20,711 nt of DNA from Chloroflexota bacterium. GTDB taxonomy: Bacteria > Chloroflexota > Dehalococcoidia > SM23-28-2 > RBG-16-64-32. The stretch covers positions 1 to 20,711 of the forward strand of contig JADFRV010000021.1 of NCBI GenBank assembly GCA_022561095.1, written 5' to 3'. The notes under the pieces are model-generated. The model saw nothing but the letters and a program-made list of their open reading frames with translations, made no database searches and was not told the origin of the DNA. Shown here piece after piece: positions 13,702 to 20,711 of the stretch (its first letter is position 1; each line of letters starts with the position of its first letter). Made by a program: the position numbers and the translations under genes.

Positions 13702-15144
13702 GTGATGCCACCTCGTCGAACCAAGATCATCGCCACCATCGGGCCTGCTACCCGAAGCGAGGCTGCGGTGCGCTCGCTCATTGATGCCGGCGTCGATGCC
13801 TTTCGCCTCAACTTCTCCTACGGCAGCCACGATGAGCACGCCGAGGCGTTCGACCTCATTCGGCGGCTGTCCCGCTACGCAGACCGGCCGGTGGCCATCG
13901 TGCAGGACCTCCAGGGGCCGAAGGTCAGAGTAGGCAAGCTAGCGAACGGGCCGTACCAGCTGGAGCGGGGTGACGAAACGACGTTCACGACCGATGGCGT
14001 CACAGGCGATGCCGCTCGCATCCCGGTCACGTACGCCGCGCTGCCGCAGGTCGTCAAGGCGGGCGACCGCATCCTGCTGGGCGACGGCGAGGCGGAGCTC
14101 AGGGTGGAGTCGGTCGCGGGGCCGGAGGTGCGCGCCCGCGTGATCGAAGGCGGTGTCCTCAAGGAGAACCAGGGGATGCACCTGCCGGGCGTGGCCCTCA
14201 GGGAAGAGGCGCTCAGCGAGAAGGACCTGGCCGACCTCCGGTTGGGAGTCCGGCTGGGTGTGGACTACGTCGCTCTCTCCTTCGTGCGCAGCGGCGATGA
14301 CGTTCGGCTCCTGAAGAAGCTCATCAAGGAGCAGGGGGCGCGTATCCCGGTCATCGCCAAGCTGGAGAAGAAAGAGGCGATTGAGGCCCTGGACGAGATC
14401 CTCGCCGCCGCCGATGGCGTCATGGTCGCCCGCGGCGACCTGGGTCTGGAGCTGGGACCCGAAAAGGTACCGCTCCTGCAGAAGCGGATCATCCGCCAGG
14501 CCAACCGGCGCGGGATCCTTGTGATCACCGCCACCCAGATGCTGGAATCCATGACCAGCAGCCCGCGGCCGACCCGTGCGGAGGCCTCCGACGTGGCCAA
14601 CGCCATCCTGGACGGAACGGATGCCGTGATGCTTTCCGCGGAGACGGCGGTGGGACGCTACCCGGCTCAGGCGGTGCGCATGATGGCCCGCATCGCTGAG
14701 GAGGCGGAGAGTGAGCCGGGAGAAGACCACGCCGAGGGGCGCCGACTGAGCCACGCCCACGCCTTGAGCCGCGCCGCCCGCAAGCTGGCCAGCGACGTCC
14801 ACGCCTCGGCCATCGTCGTCTTCACCCGCTCCGGCTACTCGGCCTACCTCGTATCGAAGGAGCGACCAAGGATTCCGATCTTCGCATTCACACCCAGCGA
14901 GGCGGTGTCTCGACAACTGGCGCTATGGTGGGGCGTCACGCCGCTGGTCGCCGACTTCGCGCCGTCGGTCGAAGAGATGATCCCCTACACCGACCGCTAT
15001 CTGGTGGAACAGGGCCTGCTACGAAAGGGGGACGTGGTAGTCGTCGCCCGCTGGTCACCTCTACGGGCCAAGGTCTGGACGAACTTCGTTCAGCTCCACC
15101 GTCTGGCCACCAAGAGCGCTGACGCCGGGCTCGCGACAGACTGA
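13702..15144 (+). CDS. pyk: Pyruvate kinase
   Basis: It transfers phosphate from phosphoenolpyruvate to ADP, the final step of glycolysis. The 480-aa protein is the standard length, without the extra C-terminal PEP-utiliser domain. Motifs are TKIIATIGPATRSE (N-terminal), RLNFSYGSHDEH, QDLQGPKVRVG, the catalytic Lys segment VIAKLEKKEAIE, VARGDLGLELG, TATQMLESM, PTRAEASDVANAILDGTDA and MLSAETAVGRYP. GTG 13702 and ATG 13705 are adjacent in-frame starts and neither has a Shine-Dalgarno site, in line with leaderless translation. The last 84 nt overlap, on the opposite strand, the 3' end of the convergent carboxypeptidase gene. Confidence 0.96.
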   Translation: MMPPRRTKIIATIGPATRSEAAVRSLIDAGVDAFRLNFSYGSHDEHAEAFDLIRRLSRYADRPVAIVQDLQGPKVRVGKLANGPYQLERGDETTFTTDGVTGDAARIPVTYAALPQVVKAGDRILLGDGEAELRVESVAGPEVRARVIEGGVLKENQGMHLPGVALREEALSEKDLADLRLGVRLGVDYVALSFVRSGDDVRLLKKLIKEQGARIPVIAKLEKKEAIEALDEILAAADGVMVARGDLGLELGPEKVPLLQKRIIRQANRRGILVITATQMLESMTSSPRPTRAEASDVANAILDGTDAVMLSAETAVGRYPAQAVRMMARIAEEAESEPGEDHAEGRRLSHAHALSRAARKLASDVHASAIVVFTRSGYSAYLVSKERPRIPIFAFTPSEAVSRQLALWWGVTPLVADFAPSVEEMIPYTDRYLVEQGLLRKGDVVVVARWSPLRAKVWTNFVQLHRLATKSADAGLATD

Positions 15145-16140
15145 CTCGCTGCTGGCGAACGCCCACTCGAAGAGCGCCACGGCGTCCTCATAGATACTCG
15201 AACTGCCCAGCGCTGAGACGATGAGGCGTCTCCCATCCCTCTCTGCCGCCGCCACGATAGTCTGTTGCGCCTCGTCCGTGTAGCCGATTTTTACCCCCAG
15301 CGAATCCGGATACGAGTACACGAGCCGGTTGCCGTTCCACAGAGGCGGGCCGTCCCAGGCCGGCTGGTACGTGGTTGTACGGACGATGGCCGCCAGCTCC
15401 GGCTGCCTGATCAGCTCCCGCCCAAGCATGGCGATGTCGAACGCGGAGGTGTACATACCAAGCTCGTCCAGGCCGTGAGGGTTCGTGAAGTGGGTGTCGC
15501 TCAGCCCTAGCTGCTCCACCTTATCGTTCATCAGATCGACGAAGGCGGTGGTGGTGAAACCAACATATTCTGCGATAGCGATAGCGGCATCGTTACCGGA
15601 AGGGAGAAGTAGACCGTAGAGCAGATCGCGCAGGCTAAGCCTCTGTCCGGGCTCCAGCCCCATGACGGTCGAGTCTGTGGTGACGGCAAGCTCCGCTCCA
15701 TCCACCCGCACGTCAACGATCTCCGAGAGGTCAGCTCGCTCGGCGGCGACCAGCGCGGTCGCGACCTTGGTGAGGCTGGCAGGCGCCAATCTTTGATGCA
15801 CGCTATCGCCGTACAACAACGCCCCGCACGGCTCCTCGATGATGACCGCCGACCGAGCAGTGATCGGAGGCGGCGCCGCGTCGCTGACGAAAGTCGAATC
15901 GCCCGGAGAGGGCGCGCAGATACCGCCGGAAGTGCATGCTATCAAGGCGGAAAAGGCGGGCGCGCAGCCTTCACTCCCCGGGCAGGCTGAGGAGCCGATG
16001 AGCTGTCCGCCACTGTCGTCCGTCAGGCGGGAAGCCAGAATCACGAAGCCTATCACCAGCGCCAACGGAAGCAGGAGCAACCACTCTTGCTGCCTCGGGC
16101 GGTTGCGGCGCCGCGGATACCCGTATCTCCGTCTATCCAT
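15061..16140 (-). CDS. D-alanyl-D-alanine carboxypeptidase (PBP5-like, S11 family)
   Basis: This penicillin-binding serine peptidase trims the terminal D-Ala from peptidoglycan stem peptides outside the membrane. The 359-aa protein has an Arg-rich cytoplasmic start, one membrane anchor (about 20-37), a Cys-containing linker of about 50 residues and then the catalytic domain. Motif 1 is S122-L-T-K125 (APASLTKVATAL), motif 2 is S181-G-N183 (LPSGNDAA) and motif 3 is K284-I-G286 (GVKIGYTDEA), where the common KTG has Ile for Thr. The family's C-terminal beta domain is absent. Presence of the enzyme implies some peptidoglycan. The ATG has AGAGG 4 nt upstream. The last 84 nt overlap the pyk 3' end. 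Confidence 0.93.
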   Translation of the reverse strand: MDRRRYGYPRRRNRPRQQEWLLLLPLALVIGFVILASRLTDDSGGQLIGSSACPGSEGCAPAFSALIACTSGGICAPSPGDSTFVSDAAPPPITARSAVIIEEPCGALLYGDSVHQRLAPASLTKVATALVAAERADLSEIVDVRVDGAELAVTTDSTVMGLEPGQRLSLRDLLYGLLLPSGNDAAIAIAEYVGFTTTAFVDLMNDKVEQLGLSDTHFTNPHGLDELGMYTSAFDIAMLGRELIRQPELAAIVRTTTYQPAWDGPPLWNGNRLVYSYPDSLGVKIGYTDEAQQTIVAAAERDGRRLIVSALGSSSIYEDAVALFEWAFASSESVCREPGVSALGGQTVELNEVRPDLGP

Positions 16141-16233
16141 CGAACCTCTCTAGTTAAATGCAATCAACGTGCGTTTGGTTAAAGGGATGTAGCCACTTTT
16201 GACACTAAGTTCCGAAGCGCCAACGATGCTCGG

Positions 16234-17250
16234 CTAGTCCGGGATCGCCAGCACGATCAGCCAGGCCAGGCCGAAGCAGATGGGGAAGGTCAGCACCCAG
16301 GCGGCAACGATGTTGTACGCCACCCCCCAGCGGACGGCCGAGAGGCGCCGGGTCGACCCCACGCCCATGATGGCGCTGCCGATGGTCTGGGTGGTGCTGA
16401 GGGGGATGCCGAAGCGAGAGGTGATCGTCAGGGTGGCGGCCGCCGCCGTCTCCGCCGCGAAGCCCTGGTAGGTCTCCAGGTGCGTGACGCGCATGCCCAG
16501 GGTGCGGATGATGCGCCAGCCGCCGGTCATAGTACTGACGCCCAGCGTCCCCGCTCCCAGGAAGATCACCCACAGCGGCACATCGAACTCCGCCGCGGGC
16601 GTCTCGTTGTGGACAGCCAGGGCAAACGCCATCACGCCTATCGCCTTCTGGCCGTCCGCCGTACCGTGACTGAACGCCATGAACGCCGAGGAGAGGATCT
16701 GCAGAGGGCCGAACAGCCGCCGCATCGCCGAGGGGTTGGCCCGCCGGAACAGCCACAGGACCGCCACCATAAGGAGAGCGGCCCCGGCGAACCCGAAGAC
16801 CACGGCCGCTCCCACGCCGGTGAACACCTTCGTCCAGCCGTCCCCCAGCAGTACGTCCGTACCGGCCACCCCCACGGCAGCGCCGGCGAGGCCCGCCACG
16901 AGTCCATGACTCTCGCTGGTGGGTAACCCGAAGTAGGCGGCGGAGCCGCTCCAGAGCACCACGGCCAGCGCCGCCCCCGCCGCGATCTGCAGTCCGCCGC
17001 CGCTCCCGCCCTCCTTTATGACCGCGTCAATATCCACGATATCCCTGCCGATGGTCGTCGCCACCGCTGTCCCGGCAAAGACGCCGACTAGGTTCAGGAC
17101 TGCCGCCATCGCCACCGCGATGATCGGTCGCAGAGCTCTGGTCGAGATCACGGTGGCGACGGCGTTAGGGGCGTCCGTCCAGCCGTTGACCGCCTCGAAA
17201 GCGAGGATCGCCGCGAAGGTGAATATCAGGAAGCCGAACGTATCGGTCAA
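16234..17250 (-). CDS. pit: Pit-family inorganic phosphate transporter
   Basis: This is a low-affinity phosphate symporter of the inner membrane (338 aa, many hydrophobic segments). The family's duplicated signature is visible twice: NGWTDAPNAVATVISTRAL (residues 22-40) and FSHGTADGQKAIGVMAFAL (193-211), plus GLPTSESHGLVAG after the first half. Both copies vary from the common forms (GFHDAANA and GTNDAQK). The start is TTG 17250 with GAGG 4 nt upstream. It follows the DUF47 gene on the same strand, the usual partner arrangement, but a strong hairpin lies between them. The transported ion is inferred from the family. Confidence 0.93.
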   Translation of the reverse strand: MTDTFGFLIFTFAAILAFEAVNGWTDAPNAVATVISTRALRPIIAVAMAAVLNLVGVFAGTAVATTIGRDIVDIDAVIKEGGSGGGLQIAAGAALAVVLWSGSAAYFGLPTSESHGLVAGLAGAAVGVAGTDVLLGDGWTKVFTGVGAAVVFGFAGAALLMVAVLWLFRRANPSAMRRLFGPLQILSSAFMAFSHGTADGQKAIGVMAFALAVHNETPAAEFDVPLWVIFLGAGTLGVSTMTGGWRIIRTLGMRVTHLETYQGFAAETAAAATLTITSRFGIPLSTTQTIGSAIMGVGSTRRLSAVRWGVAYNIVAAWVLTFPICFGLAWLIVLAIPD

Positions 17251-17264
17251 CGGGCCTCGAATGA

Positions 17265-17291
17265 AAAGAGGGAAGCGGCGCTTCCCTCTTT
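17265..17291 (-). terminator. Strong hairpin between DUF47 and pit
   Basis: Positions 17265-17276 and 17280-17291 form a perfect 12-bp stem (AAAGAGGGAAGC with its complement) around a 3-nt loop. Read on the minus strand it ends in TTTT, like an intrinsic terminator, yet it sits between two genes that act together. It may lower pit expression relative to DUF47. Confidence 0.7.
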
Positions 17292-17310
17292 CAACAAGCG
17301 TATCCCGCGG

Positions 17311-17937
17311 TTAGGCATGCTTAAGGACGATCGCCTCCAGGACATAAGCCACCTGTTCACAGCTATCGGTGGCCTCCTCCAGCTGATCGTATATGTCGCG
17401 CCACTTGATGATGTCCACAGCGTTCCTCTCACCCCGGAACAGCTCAGCCATGGAGTCCAGATACAGACTATCGGCCTCGTTCTCCAGACGGTTGATCTCC
17501 TTAAGCTGCTCCAGGATTGACTTGAGCCGGCCTTTGTGTCGCAGGACAGAAACCGCTTTCTCCAACTGAACGCACTGGAGGCGGATAAGATCAGCCAGGC
17601 CACGCGCGGCCGCGGTAGGCTGGGAGATGCCGTAGATGCGGATGGCCGTGGACGCGCCCTCAATGTAGTCCATAACGTCGTCCATGCGCTGGGCCAGCGC
17701 GGCGATGTCCTCACGGTCAAAAGGCGTGACAAACGTCTTGTGGACCTGGAGGTAAATCTCATGGGTGATCTCATCGCCCTCGTGCTCCAGGTCCTTCAGG
17801 TGGACGGTCTTGGTCCCTACGTTCTCGAAGTGCTCCAGAAGATCCGTCAAGGCCTCGCTGGCCACCACCAGGTTACGGGCGCTTTTGTCAAACAGCTCGA
17901 AGAAACGGCCGCTGCGGGGGATCAGGGAAAGGCGCAT
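17311..17937 (-). CDS. DUF47 (PhoU-like) phosphate transport accessory protein
   Basis: This 208-aa all-helical PhoU-like protein is commonly paired with Pit transporters and thought to regulate them. It begins MRLSLIPRSGRFFELFDKSA, typical of the family (IPRxxxFFxLF). Later features include LEHEGDEITHEIYLQVHKTFVTP split by PFDREDIAAL, MDDVMDYIEG, and ENEADSLY in the second half, where acidic EGDE and ENEAD motifs form metal sites in PhoU folds. The start is ATG 17937. The frame is open back to 17994, but that extension covers the -35/-10 promoter, so the longer form is rejected. It is transcribed with, or just before, pit. Confidence 0.93.
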   Translation of the reverse strand: MRLSLIPRSGRFFELFDKSARNLVVASEALTDLLEHFENVGTKTVHLKDLEHEGDEITHEIYLQVHKTFVTPFDREDIAALAQRMDDVMDYIEGASTAIRIYGISQPTAAARGLADLIRLQCVQLEKAVSVLRHKGRLKSILEQLKEINRLENEADSLYLDSMAELFRGERNAVDIIKWRDIYDQLEEATDSCEQVAYVLEAIVLKHA

Positions 17938-17965
17938 ATCTGCTTGCTCATTTCCGACCAAGGCA

Positions 17966-17994
17966 AATGTAGCAACCGCCCTAGGCGCTGTCAA
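17966..17994 (-). promoter_or_regulatory. Promoter of DUF47-pit
   Basis: On the minus strand TTGACA (17994-17989) is followed after 17 nt by TACATT (17971-17966), the latter preceded by TGC (extended -10). The predicted start near 17959 gives a leader of about 22 nt. No Pho box was recognised. Confidence 0.75.
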
Positions 17995-18113
17995 GGCCCG
18001 GCGAGCGCCACTTCAGCCAATCTTTTTATGCCGCCGATAGGCACATCGCGAACAGCCGGAGAGCGCCCGCGCCTCACCCAGGATCAGTCGTCGCGGCCTG
18101 GATGCAGACCGTC

Positions 18114-18122
18114 TGCTACAAT
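18114..18122 (+). promoter_or_regulatory. Extended -10 promoter of DUF59-Rdx operon
   Basis: TGC followed by TACAAT (18117-18122) lies 31 nt before the DUF59 ATG. No good -35 is seen, which is acceptable for an extended -10 promoter. Confidence 0.55.
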
Positions 18123-18153
18123 GGATCATAGACATACTGGAAGGGAGCAAATT

Positions 18154-18453
18154 ATGGTCAGCGAAGAGGTTGTGACGGAGGCCCTCAAAGAGGTCTATGA
18201 CCCCGAGCTGCACTACAACATCGTCGACCTGGGGCTCGTATACGAGGTGGACATCAAGGACGGCGACGTCCACGTACTGATGACGCTGACCACCCCTGCC
18301 TGCCCCGTCGGCCCCATGATCATCGAGCAGGTCCAGGAGACGGTGGGCATCATGCCCGGCGTGAAGGACGTCGACGTCGAGATCACTTTCGACCCGATGT
18401 GGAGCCCTGACCTGATGAGCGACGAGGCGAAGGCCGGTCTCGGCATCGACTAG
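18154..18453 (+). CDS. DUF59 / MIP18-family metal-sulfur cluster assembly factor
   Basis: This 99-aa cytoplasmic protein belongs to the family including SufT, PaaD and eukaryotic MIP18 (CIAO2), which help mature Fe-S proteins. Motifs are EVYDPELHYNIVDLGLVYEV and LTTPACPVGPMI, the latter holding the conserved reactive Cys, followed by VDVEITFDPMWSPDLMS. The ATG has a strong GGAAGGGAG 6 nt upstream. The Rdx selenoprotein gene starts 14 nt after the stop, so the two are co-transcribed. That may link Fe-S biogenesis and thiol redox control, though this is inferred from position only. Confidence 0.94.
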   Translation: MVSEEVVTEALKEVYDPELHYNIVDLGLVYEVDIKDGDVHVLMTLTTPACPVGPMIIEQVQETVGIMPGVKDVDVEITFDPMWSPDLMSDEAKAGLGID

Positions 18454-18467
18454 GAAGCGAGGCCCAG

Positions 18468-18755
18468 TTGGAAGACCGCTACCCCGGCAAGCTCACCATC
18501 GAGATCAGATACTGCGTAGTCTGAGGCTACCTGCCCCTGGCCGCCTGGATGGCGACCGAGATATGGCACGACTTTGGTGAGGATGCCCCCGTCACTCTGA
18601 TCCCAGTCGCCGACGGACGGCTGGAGCTCTCCGCTAACGGCGAGACGCTGTTCGACCGTAAGGCGGAAGGCGGCGTCTACCCCGAGATGAAGCGCGTCCG
18701 CGAGATCAAGCAGCAGGTCAAGGCCCGGCTGCAGACGCTGAGCGTCTCACGCTAG
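18468..18755 (+). CDS. Rdx/SelW-like selenoprotein (in-frame UGA read as Sec19)
   Basis: This is a 95-aa thioredoxin-like Rdx-family protein, related to animal selenoprotein W, probably a cytoplasmic thiol redox protein. TTG 18468 has GAGG 5 nt upstream and begins MEDRYPGKLTIEIRYC. The codons Tyr-Cys-Val-Val-TGA-Gly-Tyr (TGA at 18522-18524) match the family's YCxxU/C-GY active site, giving C16-V-V-U19. The same frame then reads LPLAAWMATEIWHDF, with LELSANGETLFDRKAEGG and YPEMKRVREIKQQV, which are the later Rdx segments. Without Sec the gene would stop after 18 codons, and a caller starting at ATG 18549 would lose the active site. A SECIS-like hairpin follows the UGA. Confidence 0.92.
18539..18557 (+). 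promoter_or_regulatory. Candidate bacterial SECIS element of the Rdx gene
   Basis: GG-C-CGCC pairs with GGCG-A-CC (one C-A mismatch) around the 5-nt loop TGGAT. The loop starts 21 nt after the UGA and has G at its second position, both expected for a bacterial SECIS recognised by SelB. Confidence 0.7.
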
Positions 18756-18782
18756 GCTCCCCTCATAGAGGAGACGTTCAGG

Positions 18783-18802
18783 TCTCCAATTCCATCTGGA
18801 GG
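18783..18802. terminator. Weak hairpin between convergent Rdx and shc genes
   Basis: TCTCCA and TGGAGG form a 6-bp stem (one G-U) around an 8-nt loop in the 59-nt gap between the two converging genes. No T-run follows, so a bidirectional terminator role is tentative. Confidence 0.3.
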
Positions 18803-18814
18803 GCAAGCCATCCG

Positions 18815-20711
18815 CTACAGCGTGTGTTCCACGCCTAGCAACGCCCTGTACCGCCCCAGCGCCATCAGCGGCCAGTAGTTCCGGTACAGGTGATACTTGA
18901 TATAGAAATCGCCTGGGAAGCCGGTGGCGGTAAACTGAGGCTCCTCCCACTGCCCATCCTCCTCCTGCCGCTCCACCAGGTACGATACGCCCCGCTCCAC
19001 AGCCTGCCGGTGCAGGCCGTCGTCTCCGGGCTCGGCCGCCAGGAGCGCCAGCAACGCCCATGCCGTCTGCGAGGCGGTGCTGGGGCCGATGCCGGCCAGC
19101 CGCGGGTCTTCGTAGCTCTCGCACGTCTCGCCCCAGCCTCCGTCCTCATTCTGCTTCTGGATGAGCCAGCGCACCGCCCGCCGCACGTACGGTCGCGTCA
19201 TCTCCTCGCCCACCGCCTTGAGGGCGGGCAACACCGCGCCCACCCCGTAGATATAGTTCACCCCCCAACGCCCCCACCAGCTACCGTCCGGCCTCTGCTC
19301 GCCACGGAGGTAGTCCAGCGCCCGGCGCACCTCCGCCGAGTCCCCATGGCCCAGCAGGCCCAGCGCCTCAACGATGTGCGCCGTCACGTCCTCCGTGGGG
19401 TAGTCGATCACCTCACCGAAGTCGCAGAACGGTATCTGGTTGGCCAGCCTCTGCGTGTTATCTTTATCGAAGGAGCCCCAACCGCCGTTCTTGGACTGCA
19501 TCGCCAGCAGCCAGCGCCCTCCCCGCGCCAGCGCCCGCTCCCTGCGCTTTTCGTCCGGCAGCCGCGTGCGCGCCAGCGCCATCAGGACCTCGGCCGTGTC
19601 ATCCGTATCCGGGTAGAGATCGTTCTCGAACTCGAACGCCCAGCCGCCGGGCTCCACGCCCCGCACCTTCACCTGCCAGTCGCCGCCGCCCAAGATCTGC
19701 TCGCGCAGCAGCCAGCGGCCCGCCCTCACCAGCGCCGGGTGGTCCGCCGGCAGCTCCGAGTCCAGGAGTCCGATCATCGCCAGCGCCGTGTCCCACACCG
19801 GCGATAGGCAGGCCTGCGGGTTGAAGATACGGTCGTCCTCCACCGCGAAGGCGCCCTCAAACCCCTCCAGACCCCTGCGCATCACCGGATCGTCCAGCGA
19901 GTTGCCCCGCAGTTTGAGGGCGATGAGCGAATACACCCACGGCGGCTGTATGCCGCCCCACGATCCGTCCGCCTCCTGGTGCGAAACGATCCAGCGCTCC
20001 GCCGCGCCGTAGGCCGCCCGCCGTAGCGGCCTGAACGCTATGCGCTCGTAGCGACGTAACAGACCGTCCGCAGCGTGGAAGAAACGTCGCCAGTTGAGCC
20101 ATCCCGCGGGCCGCGGCAGCGAGTAGTCGATCCGGTCACGCGGCGCCGGGTACAGCTCGTCGATGCGGGCCGAATCGGGTACGGGGCAGATGGGACGTTC
20201 GTTCAGGATGATGAGCATCGGCACCAGCGTGGCCCGCGCCCAGGACGCGAAATCGTAGATGTTCAGCGGGAACCAGGGCGGCAGGAACATCATCTCCGGC
20301 GGCAGCACCGGCACCCCCCGCCAGTCCCACTGGCCGAACAGGGCCAGCCATATCTTGGTGAACACCCGGACCCTGGGCACACCGCCCGCCGACAGCACGA
20401 ACTCCCGCGCCTTCCGCATCGGCGGCTCCTCCGCGGAGACGCCCGCCAGCTTCAGCGCGAAGTAGGACTCCACCGTGGCGTTGATGTCCGGCGGCCCACC
20501 GTGATAGATGCTCCAGGCGCCGTCCGGCCGCTGCTGGCTGCGCAGATAGTTTGCGATCTTCCGCCAGCGCCCCTCCTCCGCAACCCCCAGGAAGTGAGTC
20601 AGCAGCAGGTACTCCGCCGCCATGCACACATTGGACTCCAGCTCCCCCCACCAGTAGCCGTCCGGATGCTGCGAACGCAGGAAGTACTCCTGCGAACGGC
20701 CAACCGCTTCA
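18815..20711 (-). CDS. shc: Squalene-hopene cyclase, 5' partial
   Basis: It cyclises squalene to hopene/hopanol at the membrane, the entry to hopanoid synthesis. The frame is open to the right window edge: codons before the first in-frame Met read YFLRSQHPDGYWWGELESN, family sequence, so the true start lies outside. The visible part is about 632 aa of a usual 630-680. The catalytic acid motif D-T-D-D of YPDTDDTAE is encoded at 19598-19609. QW repeats are seen as QRPDGAW, QEADGSWGG, QSKNGGWGSFD, QRPDGSWWG, QNEDGGWGE and QEEDGQWEE. The C-terminus FPGDFYIKYHLYRNYWPL is typical. Hopanoids would stiffen the membrane; related triterpene cyclases are less likely given the motif set. Confidence 0.95.
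   Translation of the reverse strand, partial: EAVGRSQEYFLRSQHPDGYWWGELESNVCMAAEYLLLTHFLGVAEEGRWRKIANYLRSQQRPDGAWSIYHGGPPDINATVESYFALKLAGVSAEEPPMRKAREFVLSAGGVPRVRVFTKIWLALFGQWDWRGVPVLPPEMMFLPPWFPLNIYDFASWARATLVPMLIILNERPICPVPDSARIDELYPAPRDRIDYSLPRPAGWLNWRRFFHAADGLLRRYERIAFRPLRRAAYGAAERWIVSHQEADGSWGGIQPPWVYSLIALKLRGNSLDDPVMRRGLEGFEGAFAVEDDRIFNPQACLSPVWDTALAMIGLLDSELPADHPALVRAGRWLLREQILGGGDWQVKVRGVEPGGWAFEFENDLYPDTDDTAEVLMALARTRLPDEKRRERALARGGRWLLAMQSKNGGWGSFDKDNTQRLANQIPFCDFGEVIDYPTEDVTAHIVEALGLLGHGDSAEVRRALDYLRGEQRPDGSWWGRWGVNYIYGVGAVLPALKAVGEEMTRPYVRRAVRWLIQKQNEDGGWGETCESYEDPRLAGIGPSTASQTAWALLALLAAEPGDDGLHRQAVERGVSYLVERQEEDGQWEEPQFTATGFPGDFYIKYHLYRNYWPLMALGRYRALLGVEHTL

Noticed and set aside
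16198..16230. TTGACA on the plus strand at 16199-16204 as a promoter
   Set aside because: No suitable -10 box follows and no plus-strand gene lies downstream.
17536..18153. Long upstream extension of the DUF59 gene
   Set aside because: It runs through the divergent DUF47 gene and both promoters; the family N-terminus and ribosome site place the start at 18154.
12913..18524. Reassigned UGA (Trp or Gly code)
   Set aside because: UGA is the normal stop of many genes here (641, 1520, 2319, 7227, 15144), and both internal UGAs replace Cys, not Trp or Gly.
18890..19807. Long plus-strand open frame opposite shc
   Set aside because: It is Arg/Pro/Leu-rich with no motifs, while the opposite strand encodes an unmistakable cyclase.

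Overview
The window is a GC-rich, densely coded bacterial chromosome segment. The likely source is a Chloroflexota relative (Dehalococcoidia / SAR202-like), inferred from the order yggS-proC-yggT-recA and rny-ymdB-PHP, a squalene-hopene cyclase and the high GC content. No taxonomic marker in the window proves this. No mobile element, CRISPR array or rRNA was seen, and UGA is a normal stop for many genes here (for example at 641, 1520, 2319, 7227 and 15144).

Layout. 1-1520: two PaaG-like enoyl-CoA hydratase/isomerases, the first cut by the window edge. 1606-4560: yggS, proC, yggT, then recA with its own promoter and terminator. 4749-8571: a promoter, a 5' stem-loop and the genes rny (RNase Y), ymdB phosphodiesterase, a PHP-domain phosphoesterase and a zinc-finger membrane protein, which reads as an RNA/nucleotide-turnover operon. 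8568-9077: a small membrane protein (minus strand) and tRNA-Asp(GTC). 9124-12139: a minus-strand operon of alcohol dehydrogenase, thioesterase, CMD-family protein and NAD(P)H-hydrate epimerase. 12247-13650: a small membrane protein and a DUF3179 protein. 13691-16140: pyruvate kinase and a D-Ala-D-Ala carboxypeptidase, overlapping tail to tail. 16234-17994: Pit phosphate transporter and its DUF47 partner. 18114-18755: a DUF59 iron-sulfur assembly factor and an Rdx (SelW-like) protein. 18815-20711: squalene-hopene cyclase, cut by the right edge.

The main discovery is two genes that look broken but read as selenoprotein genes. In each, an in-frame UGA sits exactly where the family has a redox Cys: Phe-UGA-Pro-Leu-Cys (UxxC) in DUF3179 at 12913-12915, and Cys-Val-Val-UGA (CxxU) in the Rdx protein at 18522-18524. 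The same frame stays open and family-like on both sides. In both, a hairpin lies just downstream with its loop starting about 20 nt after the UGA, as expected of a bacterial SECIS. The host should therefore encode selA, selB, selC and selD elsewhere; none is in this window. An ordinary stop-to-stop gene caller would split or truncate both genes.

Promoters can be read repeatedly. A TTGACA box with 17-18 nt spacing precedes rny, tRNA-Asp, the alcohol dehydrogenase operon and DUF47. An extended -10 of the form TGC + TAnnnT/GATAAT precedes yggS, recA, pyk, DUF47 and DUF59. yggS and pyk appear leaderless.
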